37,982 nt of DNA from JBJXDT01 sp046153505 (GCA_046153505.1 JBJXDT010000062.1:1-37982), one strand, 5' to 3'. Numbered from the stretch's first letter, positions 1-8,432 are shown. Numbers and translations are program-made. Notes: generated by a model not told the origin, from the letters alone.

Positions 1-1
1 T

Positions 2-2224
2 AGCGGCGATATCAAACGCATTAAGCCCGCGTTAAATCATTTACAAGAGGCTTATGTAAAGCATCGTAAAGCAGTGGATGAAACAGTTGCAGCGAACGAT
101 AAGCTTTATAAGGAATTGGCAAACGTAGTAATGCCTGCCCATATTGCCGCAGCCCGCTATATGACTGGTACTTTAATAGCAGTTGCGCTGAGTTTGGTTT
201 TTATAGGGATGATCTTGGTAGTGTCTAACGTGCGCCGTCAGATTGGTGGCGAAGCAAAAGAAGCCTTAAAGGTTGCACAACACATTGCAGATGGTGAATT
301 TAATTTCGATACTGGCAGTAAAGAAGAAGGCAAGGCTACCGTGATTGGTGCCTTAAAACTGGCGGCAGATACTTTGATTGATGTTGACAAAGAAATGGCG
401 CGCATGGAAACCGAACATAAAGCAGGCAATATCGATGCCAATATAGATGTGGATAAATTTAAAGGGGCTTACCGCGAAATGGCTATTGGCATTAACCGCA
501 TGGTGGCTAACCACATTGCGGTGATGACAAAAACGACAGACTGCTTAAATAGTTTCGCCGAAGGCAAGCTTGATACCCAACTTGAAGCCTTCCCAGGCAA
601 ATTAGCTTTGGTGAATAAAGGTGTAGATGGTTTGCGTTACAACATCAAAACACTCATCGATGACTTACATCATATGTCAGAGCAACATCAGGCTGGCGAG
701 ATTAGCGTCAAAATGGATGAGGACAAGTTTGTTGGTGACTACAAAAAAGTAGCGCAAGGCATTAATGAGATGGTGGGTGAATACATTGAAGAAAACAAAA
801 CCATCGTAGATTGCATCGGCCAATTCGGCAATGGCGATTTTACTGCCACCATTAAAGAATACCCAGGCGAAAAAGCGTTTATTAACAAAGCAGTAAAAAG
901 AATTGGCGGCAACTTAAAAGGGCTGATTGATTCGGTGAACTGGGTGAGTGTAGAGCACGATAAAGGGGCGATTGATATGCGCTTACGTGACGACATGTTT
1001 AAAGGTGACTTTAGTACATTGGCTAAATCAGTCAATAAAATGGTTGAGGGCATAGTTGACATGAATGAAAAATCCATGTCTGTTGTAAAAGCCTTTGGTG
1101 AAGGCAACTTTGATGCGCCTTTGGAGCTATTTCCAGGTAAAAAAGCCGAGATTAACGTCACCATTGAGCAAGTGCGTAAAAACCTAAAAGCATTAAATGA
1201 CGATGCGCAAATGCTGGCAAATGCAGCGCGAGCAGGCAAAGTTTCGGTGCGTGCAGACTCTGATCGCCACCAAGGCGACTACCGCAAGATTGTTGATGGT
1301 ATGAATGAGACGCTCGATATGATTGTGGGCCCAATCACAGCGGTGAAATCGGCTGTTGAAACCATAGGCACTGCATCTAAAGAAATTGCTCAAGGTAATG
1401 CTGATTTATCACGCCGTACAGAAGAGCAAGCGTCTGCACTAGAAAAAACAGCAGCCAGCATGGAAGAACTGTCATCAACAGTGAAACAAAATGCGGATAA
1501 CGCGAAGCAGGCCAACCAATTGGCAGCAGCAGCTTCTGGCGTAGCAATTAAAGGTGGCGCAGTGGTGAATGAGGTAGTGACCACCATGGGCTCTATCAAC
1601 GAGAGTGCTAAGAAGATTGAAGACATTATTTCGGTGATTGATGGTATTGCCTTCCAAACCAATATTCTGGCACTGAATGCGGCGGTGGAAGCTGCCCGTG
1701 CAGGTGAACAAGGACGTGGTTTTGCGGTAGTAGCGGGTGAAGTGCGTAACTTGGCGCAACGCTCAGCATCGGCTGCGAAAGAGATTAAAGAATTGATAGC
1801 CGACTCTGTGAATAAAACAGGTGAAGGTACAAGGCAAGTAGAAAACGCTGGTCACACCATGGAAGAAATAGTGAGCTCGGTTAAACGCGTAACAGACATC
1901 ATTGCTGAGATTGCCGCAGCATCGCAGGAACAAAGCGCAGGTATCGAGCAAGTAAACGAAGCTGTGATGAAGATGGATGATATGACACAGCAAAACACCG
2001 CGCTGGTAGAAGAAGCGGCCGCAGCTGCTGAATCGATGATGGAGCAAGCGGACGAGTTAACTAATGTAGTAAGTGTGTTTGATATTGAAGGAACAGGTAG
2101 TTCTGTTGGTCAAGCAAAAATACATAAGCCGCAACTTGTTGCGAAAGCCTCACAGCCCAAGCCACAAGCAAAAAAAGTGTTAGCAAAAACTGGCACAGAT
2201 GATGGTGATTGGGAAGAGTTTTAA
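2..2224 (+). CDS. Methyl-accepting chemotaxis protein with eight tandem HAMP units (5' end outside window)
   Basis: The reading frame is open from base 2, so the N-terminus, presumably with the first membrane helix and most of the sensor domain, lies upstream. Counting from base 2, a membrane helix spans about residues 55-77. It is followed by a run of HAMP-like units to about residue 444, marked by [EAN]xG turns at regular 44/46-residue steps and three recurring (F/Y)PG(K/E) motifs. The C-terminal half is the cytoplasmic signalling hairpin, with the conserved NILALNAAVEAARAGEQGRG tip and Glu/Gln-rich methylation helices on either side. The last five residues are DWEEF, similar to the NWETF/NWESF tail that tethers CheR and CheB in enteric receptors. 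Just downstream lie a Fae homologue and then cheR. The ligand cannot be read, because the sensor domain is cut off. A GTG at 74 is an internal codon, not the start. Confidence 0.95.
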   Translation, partial: SGDIKRIKPALNHLQEAYVKHRKAVDETVAANDKLYKELANVVMPAHIAAARYMTGTLIAVALSLVFIGMILVVSNVRRQIGGEAKEALKVAQHIADGEFNFDTGSKEEGKATVIGALKLAADTLIDVDKEMARMETEHKAGNIDANIDVDKFKGAYREMAIGINRMVANHIAVMTKTTDCLNSFAEGKLDTQLEAFPGKLALVNKGVDGLRYNIKTLIDDLHHMSEQHQAGEISVKMDEDKFVGDYKKVAQGINEMVGEYIEENKTIVDCIGQFGNGDFTATIKEYPGEKAFINKAVKRIGGNLKGLIDSVNWVSVEHDKGAIDMRLRDDMFKGDFSTLAKSVNKMVEGIVDMNEKSMSVVKAFGEGNFDAPLELFPGKKAEINVTIEQVRKNLKALNDDAQMLANAARAGKVSVRADSDRHQGDYRKIVDGMNETLDMIVGPITAVKSAVETIGTASKEIAQGNADLSRRTEEQASALEKTAASMEELSSTVKQNADNAKQANQLAAAASGVAIKGGAVVNEVVTTMGSINESAKKIEDIISVIDGIAFQTNILALNAAVEAARAGEQGRGFAVVAGEVRNLAQRSASAAKEIKELIADSVNKTGEGTRQVENAGHTMEEIVSSVKRVTDIIAEIAAASQEQSAGIEQVNEAVMKMDDMTQQNTALVEEAAAAAESMMEQADELTNVVSVFDIEGTGSSVGQAKIHKPQLVAKASQPKPQAKKVLAKTGTDDGDWEEF

Positions 2225-2236
2225 GAATCGCATTTT

Positions 2237-2264
2237 GTGGGTGTGCCTTTAAAAGCGCACCCAC
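2237..2264 (+). terminator. Hairpin after the chemoreceptor gene
   Basis: GTGGGTGTGC and GCGCACCCAC form a 10-bp stem (one G-U pair) around an 8-base loop, 12 bases past the receptor stop codon. No U-tract follows, so it may be an inefficient terminator, an attenuator or an mRNA-stabilising end rather than a classical intrinsic terminator. Confidence 0.5.
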
Positions 2265-2319
2265 AGAGTGATTTATGCAGTAATTAACGTGTAATTTGAT
2301 AATTTTAGGAGAATTAAAA

Positions 2320-3003
2320 ATGGCTGTAATTGATCGCGTATTAATTGGTGAGGGTTTGGTGATTGAAGATCGTCCAGACGGCTCAGGTTTAGATTTGAAA
2401 AATGTGGCACATATTGACTTAGTTATGGGTCCACGCGGTAGCCAAGCAGAAGCCGCTTTCTGCCGTACGCTCACCGACCAAAAACAAGGTGTAAACGGCT
2501 TGTTGGCTATTGCGGCGCCAAACATGATGGTGAAACCAAACACTGTAATGTTTAACAAAGTAACGATTAAAGATGGTCGTCAAGCTGTGCAAATGTTTGG
2601 CCCTGCACAACGCGGCGTAGCCATGGCGGTAATGGAATGTGTTGAAGATGGCACGATTCCATTAGAAGAAGCTGATGACGTGTTTATTTGCGTAGGTGTA
2701 TTTATTGACCATAACGCAGATATGGATGACCGTATTCAAGATTGGAACTATCGTGCAACTAAGATTGCAATTAAGAGTGCAGTGGCGCGTGAACCAAAAG
2801 CAGCAGAAGTGTTGAAACATTACAAGGAAGCATTGCATCCATTTGCAGCCTCAAAAGCCAGACGCTCAGAAGATTTGGCTTACTCAGTCGCAATTGAGCA
2901 AATGAAAGAACGTAATCCTTTAACAAAACCAGCAGCTGTGGATGTTTCAGAGAAGGCGATTGAAGAAATGAAATCACGCAAATCACTAGTAACGCATGAT
3001 TAA
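2320..3003 (+). CDS. Formaldehyde-activating enzyme (Fae) homologue with C-terminal extension
   Basis: Fae condenses formaldehyde with tetrahydromethanopterin to methylene-H4MPT in the cytoplasm of methylotrophs. Residues 1-180 look like the whole Fae core: VAHIDLVMGPRG with the histidine (His31) matching catalytic His22 of Methylobacterium Fae, KPNTVMFNKVTIKDGRQAVQ, MFGPAQRGVAMAV, and the HPFAA end. Two parts differ from classical Fae (about 170 residues): a roughly nine-residue insertion near residues 16-27, and a charged C-terminal extension of about 47 residues (181-227). The start is the ATG at 2320, preceded by TTAGGAG. It sits alone between the receptor hairpin and its own strong terminator, just ahead of cheR. 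The family call is firm. Whether it is the catabolic enzyme, a Fae2/Fae3-like paralogue or a formaldehyde sensor for chemotaxis cannot be decided, so no symbol is given. Confidence 0.9.
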   Translation: MAVIDRVLIGEGLVIEDRPDGSGLDLKNVAHIDLVMGPRGSQAEAAFCRTLTDQKQGVNGLLAIAAPNMMVKPNTVMFNKVTIKDGRQAVQMFGPAQRGVAMAVMECVEDGTIPLEEADDVFICVGVFIDHNADMDDRIQDWNYRATKIAIKSAVAREPKAAEVLKHYKEALHPFAASKARRSEDLAYSVAIEQMKERNPLTKPAAVDVSEKAIEEMKSRKSLVTHD

Positions 3004-3020
3004 GTGATTTTTCTAAGTAA

Positions 3021-3060
3021 TGCAATCAAGGGCGGTTTTGCCCTTTGATTGCAATTATTT
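3021..3060 (+). terminator. Rho-independent terminator after the Fae homologue
   Basis: TGCAATCAAGGGC pairs with GCCCTTTGATTGCA (one bulged T) around a GGTTTT loop, followed by ATTATTT. It starts 17 bases after the stop codon. It should separate fae transcription from cheR. Confidence 0.85.
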
Positions 3061-3126
3061 CCAGCTGTATTTTTTGCTAATTAAGCTTAAATAACGTTTT
3101 TTTGATATGCCGTAAATGAGAATTAG

Positions 3127-4011
3127 ATGCTAAAAGAAAAGCACCAAGAGGAACGTGAGTTTGAGTTTGTCGCCAGTGATTTTGCTAGGGTGCGTAAACT
3201 TATCTATCAACACGCAGGCATTTCACTATCAGAAGCTAAAACTGACATGGTATATAGCCGTGTTGGGCGCAGATTGCGCGTAGCAGGTTTTGATTCTTTT
3301 AAGAAATATTTAGATTTTTTAGAAGCGCAGCAAGATGCCGATGAGTGGGAAGCTTTTGTAAATGCACTGACGACAAATTTAACCTCGTTCTTTCGGGAAG
3401 AACATCATTTTCCAATATTAGCTGAACACCTGTTGACCTTGCAAAGACCCATTCGAATTTGGTGTTCTGCAGCATCTACTGGTGAAGAACCATATAGCAT
3501 TGCGATGACGGCATGTGAGGCGTTTAATACGCTGAAACCGCCTGTGGAAATTATTGCGACGGATATAGATACGAATGTGCTCGCGACAGCTGCTAAAGGC
3601 GTTTATCCAATAGATCGCATCAGCAAATTAGCCCTAGAGCGAAAAAGACAGTTTTTTCTTAAGGGAAAAGGCGCTGAAGAAGGTATTGTAAAAGTGCGTA
3701 AAGAGTTACAGGCACTCATTCGTTTTAGCCAGTTGAATTTGCTGGATGACAATTACGGCTTTAAAGATCCATTTGATGTGATTTTTTGTCGTAATGTGAT
3801 GATTTATTTTGATAAACCAACGCAAACCAAAATTTTAGAAAAATTTGTACCACTTATGAAGCCGCATGCTTTTCTGTTTGCTGGACATTCTGAGAACTTT
3901 ATGTACGTATCCAATGCTTTGAAATTGCGTGGTAAAACAGTATATGAGTTAGCACGGTCAGCCCAATTAAATACATCAGTAATTCGCAACAAAGGAGTTG
4001 CTCATGCCTAG
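3127..4011 (+). CDS. cheR: Chemotaxis protein methyltransferase CheR
   Basis: CheR uses S-adenosylmethionine to methylate glutamates on chemoreceptors during adaptation. The 294-residue protein has the N-terminal helical CheR domain (about residues 12-75) and the Rossmann methyltransferase domain, with NLTSFFREEHHF, the SAM motif IWCSAASTGEEPYS and FCRNVMIYFD, all typical of the family. Its length is normal (E. coli 286). The DWEEF tail of the receptor at the start of the window is a plausible docking site. The ATG at 3127 has no good ribosome-binding site, but no better start is seen. Its end overlaps cheD by 8 bases, so the two are probably translated in a coupled way. Confidence 0.97.
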   Translation: MLKEKHQEEREFEFVASDFARVRKLIYQHAGISLSEAKTDMVYSRVGRRLRVAGFDSFKKYLDFLEAQQDADEWEAFVNALTTNLTSFFREEHHFPILAEHLLTLQRPIRIWCSAASTGEEPYSIAMTACEAFNTLKPPVEIIATDIDTNVLATAAKGVYPIDRISKLALERKRQFFLKGKGAEEGIVKVRKELQALIRFSQLNLLDDNYGFKDPFDVIFCRNVMIYFDKPTQTKILEKFVPLMKPHAFLFAGHSENFMYVSNALKLRGKTVYELARSAQLNTSVIRNKGVAHA

Positions 4012-4615
4012 TTTAGCGCAAGAAGAAATTTCAACAACGCTCTACTTTGACCGTACATTCGATGTTAACGCGGCCAAGATTTCACCCGGGGAATATTTTT
4101 ATACCGATAAGGACATGATGATCGTCACCGTGCTTGGATCATGCGTGTCTGCTTGTGTTCGAGATATTGTTACTGGTATTGGTGGCATGAATCACTTTAT
4201 GTTGCCAGACAGCGCTAAAGCTGACAAAGATAGCCCTGTTTCTGAATCCATGCGCTATGGCACATATGCAATGGAAGTGCTGATTAACCAGCTCATCAAA
4301 AATGGGGCAAGACGCGAAAATTTGGAAGCTAAAATTTTTGGTGGTGGCAATGTGCTAAGAAGCTTTACCACGATGAATGTGGGGGACCGTAATGCAGATT
4401 TTGTGCGAAATTATCTGAAAGAAGAAGGTATCAGGGTTACGGGAGAAGATTTAAATGATATCTATCCACGAAAAGTTTATTTTTTCCCCAAAACTGGCAA
4501 AGTGCTTGTTAAAAAACTGAAACAATTGAACAACTACACCATCATGAAACGTGAAGAAAGCTATGCAAGCAAGCTTAAAACAAATGATGTGGGTGGTGAT
4601 GTTGATTTGTTTTAG
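4004..4615 (+). CDS. cheD: Chemoreceptor glutamine deamidase CheD
   Basis: CheD deamidates specific receptor glutamines to glutamates, creating methylation sites for CheR. The protein has 203 residues. It keeps the catalytic cysteine and histidine: TVLGSCVSACVRD gives Cys47 and GGMNHFML gives His64. The downstream KIFGGGNV segment is also conserved. The ATG at 4004 is chosen over the in-frame TTG at 3998 because AAAGGAG lies at 3991-3997 at the right distance. It starts inside the last codons of cheR and is followed 17 bases later by cheB, so cheR-cheD-cheB form one adaptation module. Confidence 0.96.
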   Translation: MPSLAQEEISTTLYFDRTFDVNAAKISPGEYFYTDKDMMIVTVLGSCVSACVRDIVTGIGGMNHFMLPDSAKADKDSPVSESMRYGTYAMEVLINQLIKNGARRENLEAKIFGGGNVLRSFTTMNVGDRNADFVRNYLKEEGIRVTGEDLNDIYPRKVYFFPKTGKVLVKKLKQLNNYTIMKREESYASKLKTNDVGGDVDLF

Positions 4616-4632
4616 TTTGCAAGGAATATAAA

Positions 4633-5706
4633 ATGAAAACAAAAGTTTTAGTTATAGATGACTCTGCACTTATCCGTACATTGTTGACTGAAATTATTAA
4701 CAGTCAAAAGGACATGCAAGTGGTTGGTGTTGCGCCAGACCCAATTGTGGCGCGAGATATGATTAAAGAGCTGAATCCAGACGTATTGACGCTAGATGTA
4801 GAAATGCCAAAGATGGATGGTTTGGATTTTCTCGAACGTTTAATGCGTCTTCGCCCAATGCCCGTGGTAATGGTATCTACGCTGACAGAGCGCGGCTCTG
4901 AAATTACGCTACGTGCGCTTGAGCTGGGTGCGACAGACTTTGTGACTAAGCCAAAAATGTCTATTTCAGATGGGATGCGTGAATACACAGATTTGATTGC
5001 AGATAAAATTCGCGCAGCTTCGCAAGCGAGAATCTCCTCGTTGCCAAGTTCCGTATCTAAGAATGCAAAACAAAATGAAGCGCCGGTTTCGTTACGTAAT
5101 CCACTAATCAGTAGTGAGAAATTAATTATCGTAGGTGCATCAACTGGTGGCACAGAAGCAATTAAGTCGTTTTTGCTTGGGATGCCGTCCGACTGCCCAG
5201 GCATATTAATTACGCAGCATATGCCAGCGGGATTTACTAAATCGTTTGCAAATCGATTAGATGGTTTGTGTCAGATATCGGTTAAAGAAGCCGTTGGGGG
5301 TGAACGTATATTGCCTGGTCACGCATATATCGCTCCAGGGGATCAACACTTATTGCTTTCTAGAAGTGGGGCTAATTATGTGACACAGCTTAGTGATGCT
5401 GCGCCAGTAAGTCGTCATAAACCATCTGTAGATGTGTTGTTTGAATCGGCCGCCCAAGCTGCTGGTAAAAATGCAATTGGCGTGATTTTGACAGGTATGG
5501 GCAAAGATGGTGCTGCTGGCATGGCGCTCATGAAAGAATCTGGCGCTTACAACTACGCGCAGGATGAGGATAGTTGCGTTGTTTTTGGCATGCCTAAGGA
5601 GGCGATTGCACATGGAGGAGTTGATGAAGTGCTACCGCTCAGTGAGTTGCCAAAAGCCGTATTGAACCAACTTATGGTAAGTGGCTCCCGAGCGTTGAGA
5701 GTTTAA
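4633..5706 (+). CDS. cheB: Chemotaxis response regulator protein-glutamate methylesterase CheB
   Basis: CheB removes methyl groups from receptors when phosphorylated by CheA. The 357-residue protein has a receiver domain (about 1-120; acidic pocket Asp9/Asp10, phosphorylation site Asp55 in TLDVEMPKMDG), a linker, and the methylesterase domain (about 160-350). The catalytic triad is visible as Ser170 (VGASTGG), His196 (ITQHMPAGF) and Asp292 (LTGMGKDGAAGM). AAGGA precedes the ATG. It is the last gene of cheR-cheD-cheB; no terminator hairpin is evident after it, and a sigma-28 promoter for cheY follows. Confidence 0.97.
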   Translation: MKTKVLVIDDSALIRTLLTEIINSQKDMQVVGVAPDPIVARDMIKELNPDVLTLDVEMPKMDGLDFLERLMRLRPMPVVMVSTLTERGSEITLRALELGATDFVTKPKMSISDGMREYTDLIADKIRAASQARISSLPSSVSKNAKQNEAPVSLRNPLISSEKLIIVGASTGGTEAIKSFLLGMPSDCPGILITQHMPAGFTKSFANRLDGLCQISVKEAVGGERILPGHAYIAPGDQHLLLSRSGANYVTQLSDAAPVSRHKPSVDVLFESAAQAAGKNAIGVILTGMGKDGAAGMALMKESGAYNYAQDEDSCVVFGMPKEAIAHGGVDEVLPLSELPKAVLNQLMVSGSRALRV

Positions 5707-5746
5707 TGATTTTAATTTAAGGCTATTTAATTTGGCTGTTTCGAAT

Positions 5747-5773
5747 TAAGGTTTGAAGAGAATAAGCCGATAA
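5747..5773 (+). promoter_or_regulatory. Sigma-28 (FliA) promoter for cheYZ
   Basis: TAAGGTTT, 11 bases, then GCCGATAA. This matches the E. coli FliA consensus TAAAGTTT-N11-GCCGATAA at 15 of 16 positions with the exact spacer. It lies 84 bases before the cheY start. Confidence 0.9.
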
Positions 5774-5856
5774 ATTAGTTAAATAGTACAAATATACATG
5801 ACCAATTTTTTGCCTTTAATTGAGGGACAAAATGAGTAATTTTAACGGAGCAATAC

Positions 5857-6246
5857 ATGGCTAACCCCAATACAAAATTTCTAGTGGTTGATGATTTTTC
5901 AACCATGCGCAGAATAGTAAGAAATCTCTTAAAGGAGCTTGGCTACAGCAATGTAGATGAAGCTGAAGATGGTGCAGATGGTTTAAATAAGCTGAAACAG
6001 GGTGGATATGATTTTGTAGTGTCAGACTGGAATATGCCGAATATGGATGGGCTAACCATGTTACAAACAATTCGTGCTGATTCAGCACTTGCTTCACTCC
6101 CAGTGTTGATGGTGACAGCTGAAGCAAAGAAGGAGAATATCATTGCAGCAGCGCAAGCTGGTGCTAATGGATATATTGTGAAGCCATTTACTGCTGCTAC
6201 TTTGGATGAAAAGCTAGCAAAAATATTTGAAAAGCTTGGACAGTAG
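5857..6246 (+). CDS. cheY: Chemotaxis response regulator CheY
   Basis: CheY is the single-domain receiver that carries the phosphoryl signal from CheA to the motor switch. The 129-residue sequence keeps all key residues at the same numbers as E. coli CheY: Asp12, Asp13, phosphoacceptor Asp57 (VSDWNMPNMDG), Thr87 (VMVTAEA), Tyr106 and Lys109 (VKPF). The start has ACGGAG about 10 bases upstream. cheZ follows after 6 bases, so the two are co-transcribed, most likely from the sigma-28 promoter at 5747-5773. FliM and FliN, the likely targets, are encoded about 3 kb downstream. Confidence 0.98.
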   Translation: MANPNTKFLVVDDFSTMRRIVRNLLKELGYSNVDEAEDGADGLNKLKQGGYDFVVSDWNMPNMDGLTMLQTIRADSALASLPVLMVTAEAKKENIIAAAQAGANGYIVKPFTAATLDEKLAKIFEKLGQ

Positions 6247-6252
6247 GGCGCT

Positions 6253-6924
6253 ATGGAAAATAATATTTCAAGTGAACGCGGAATTAATGCGCCCAATTTT
6301 CATCCCGCTATAAATGGTAACGAGGATATGTTGAATCGGATTGGTCAGTTGACCAGAGGTTTGCATGAGAGCATACGCGCGCTAGGTGTGGATAAAATGA
6401 TCGAAAAAGCTGCGCATGAAATTCCTGATGCAAGAGAGCGCTTGAATTATGTCGCCAAGATGACGGAACAAGCTGCAGAACGTGTGCTAAATGCGACGGA
6501 TATCGCAAACCCATTGCAAGATGAGATTGCGAAGGGCGCACAAGCCCTGCATGAGCATTGGAATGCTGTACTTGAGATACCTTCGGTCAAATCAGAATAC
6601 AATCAAGCCGCTCAGGAAACGATGGTTTTTATTCAGAAAACGATCGAAAATTCTAATGCGACTAAAACCCAGTTAATGGAAATTATGATGGCGCAGGATT
6701 TCCAAGATTTGACTGGCCAAGTAATCAAAAAAATTACGGAATTAGCGCAAAACTTAGAACAGCAACTGGTGCAATTGCTGATTGATTTTTCTCCCGCAAC
6801 GGCAAAAAAGGAATCAGACAATAACAGTTTGATGAATGGCCCACAAATTTCACCAGAAACCTCGGTTAATGTTGTTTCGAATCAAGCGCAAGTGGATGAC
6901 TTGCTAGATAGTCTGGGTTTTTAG
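6253..6924 (+). CDS. cheZ: CheY-P phosphatase CheZ
   Basis: CheZ dephosphorylates CheY-P. The 223-residue protein is predicted to be mostly helical. It contains MAQDFQDLTGQVI, where Asp152 and Gln156 correspond to the catalytic Asp143 and Gln147 of E. coli CheZ. The C-terminal tail QVDDLLDSLGF is the expected CheY-binding helix, joined by a flexible Ser/Asn-rich linker (about 185-210). It follows cheY by 6 bases. A dedicated CheZ fits a beta/gammaproteobacterial chemotaxis system. Confidence 0.96.
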   Translation: MENNISSERGINAPNFHPAINGNEDMLNRIGQLTRGLHESIRALGVDKMIEKAAHEIPDARERLNYVAKMTEQAAERVLNATDIANPLQDEIAKGAQALHEHWNAVLEIPSVKSEYNQAAQETMVFIQKTIENSNATKTQLMEIMMAQDFQDLTGQVIKKITELAQNLEQQLVQLLIDFSPATAKKESDNNSLMNGPQISPETSVNVVSNQAQVDDLLDSLGF

Positions 6925-7035
6925 GGCATCCATCAAGCCACAAGTATTAAGCTTAACGGCCGCTAGATAATTTGCTATTAGTTCGGGCATCTTAAATTTT
7001 TATAGGCGAATTCAAAAAATAACAAGAACCAAGGA

Positions 7036-8337
7036 ATGGCTTTGGAAAACTTTTACTTAAACAGTGTAAACATACATTGCTTAGATAGCTTGCTATCGGC
7101 CGCAGATAGTATTGGCTTGTACTTTAAAGAAGATATTTTTGATGAGTCAGGCGCAAAAATATTCCCCTCTGGGCAAATGCTTTCTGCAGAAATGAAAGCG
7201 CAGTTGCTGCATAAGAAATTAAAAAAACCTTTAGAAACATCCATAGCCGCAAAAAAAACAATTTGTCCAGCAGATATCACGGTTGAGGCAATAGCTGTTT
7301 TAAAAGAGTTGCCCATTTTTTCAGAAATATTTAATTGCTATGAGATTGATGCTAAGGCGCTTAGCACATTATATTTAGGGGCTGTTCCCGCAATATTTTT
7401 ATCAGTCATCAAGCACAATAATTACAAAGCATATAGACACACTGTGTTGGTCACCTTAATTGCAAGAATAATCGGTGCAAAAATGAAGTTGGATTACTAC
7501 GACATGGCACTTTTATGTCAAGCGGCTTTGATGCACGATATTGGCGAGCAATATGTGGATGCAAACACGATGCAGAAGAAAGCTAGCCTTACACCAGAAG
7601 AGTGGAAGCACTTGATGGCACATAGCAAAATTGGCGAGATTTTTATACTGGAATGCACAAATTACGCACCTGAAGTGGCAAGAGCGATTGCAGAACATCA
7701 TGAAAGGGCCGATGGCACAGGCTACCCTAAGCGATTGCAAGCTGAGCAAATTAGTAAGCTTGGAAATATACTTATTGTGAGTGAGTTGCTAGCGGGTATG
7801 CTTGCTAAGCCAGAGTTCCCAATCAGTCGCGCTTTGCTAGTGATGAAGCTTGTCGCAGGGCAGTATCCAACAGAACCATTAGGCGTGGTTCAAGCCATAT
7901 TAAACGGTAAAAAAGGAAAGTTAAAGGGTGAGGATGTTCCGATTGCCGATGCTGAAAAAGTGCAAGCCGTGATTGGGCAATTAGACAGTATCGTCAGCCA
8001 GTTAAGTGCATATCGAACAAGCGCATGCACCGTGATTGAAAGTGACACCGTAGACCATGCATTAAAAGTTGCGAATAAAATTAAACGCGCCATCATTTCA
8101 ATGGGAATGGAATATTGCTTTCAGCCTGAGATGTGGGTGACACTGCAACAAGACACACAAATACGCTTTGAGATGGATGTTGTGGCGAGAGAAATCGCTT
8201 GGCGATTGCGTGATATTTCTAGAGATATGATGTTGCACTTAATAGAAATCAATCAGGAACCCACTCAGCCGTTGAAAGCGATTATTGAGAGAATGTCCCA
8301 AGTGAATGTTTATCAAGTGAATCAAAATAAACCCTAG
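7036..8337 (+). CDS. HD-GYP domain protein, probably degenerate cyclic-di-GMP phosphodiesterase
   Basis: This 433-residue cytoplasmic protein has an unrecognised N-terminal region (about 1-115), an HD-GYP domain (about 120-260) and a C-terminal helical region. HD-GYP proteins hydrolyse c-di-GMP at a di- or tri-metal site. The signature parts are HDIGE (His167-Asp168), His196 and HHERADGTGYP (His221, His222, Gly229-Tyr230-Pro231). Two positions differ from active members: the lysine after HDIG is Glu171, and the metal-binding aspartate of the usual xADxFDA motif appears replaced (VSE, Ser249-Glu250). Activity is therefore uncertain. AAGGA touches the ATG at 7036, so the in-frame TTG at 7042 could be the true start. 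Its place between cheZ and fliL suggests it tunes motility to c-di-GMP. Confidence 0.8.
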   Translation: MALENFYLNSVNIHCLDSLLSAADSIGLYFKEDIFDESGAKIFPSGQMLSAEMKAQLLHKKLKKPLETSIAAKKTICPADITVEAIAVLKELPIFSEIFNCYEIDAKALSTLYLGAVPAIFLSVIKHNNYKAYRHTVLVTLIARIIGAKMKLDYYDMALLCQAALMHDIGEQYVDANTMQKKASLTPEEWKHLMAHSKIGEIFILECTNYAPEVARAIAEHHERADGTGYPKRLQAEQISKLGNILIVSELLAGMLAKPEFPISRALLVMKLVAGQYPTEPLGVVQAILNGKKGKLKGEDVPIADAEKVQAVIGQLDSIVSQLSAYRTSACTVIESDTVDHALKVANKIKRAIISMGMEYCFQPEMWVTLQQDTQIRFEMDVVAREIAWRLRDISRDMMLHLIEINQEPTQPLKAIIERMSQVNVYQVNQNKP

Positions 8338-8432
8338 CAAGCCTCAGCTGGATATGCTGCTTATCAACACAATAAGACGCATTTTCCCCCTCTATTCCAA
8401 GCATCTATTGACCTAAAGTTTCTTGATAATTG

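Noticed and set aside
739..1239. Long open frame on the - strand opposite the chemoreceptor
   Set aside because: It is a shadow of the receptor gene: no ribosome-binding site, no family resemblance, and frame openness explained by codon bias on the + strand.
3092..3117. Possible sigma-28 promoter before cheR (TAACGTTT and GCCGTAAA)
   Set aside because: Both boxes are recognisable, but the spacer is 9 bases rather than 11, so I do not trust it without transcript data.
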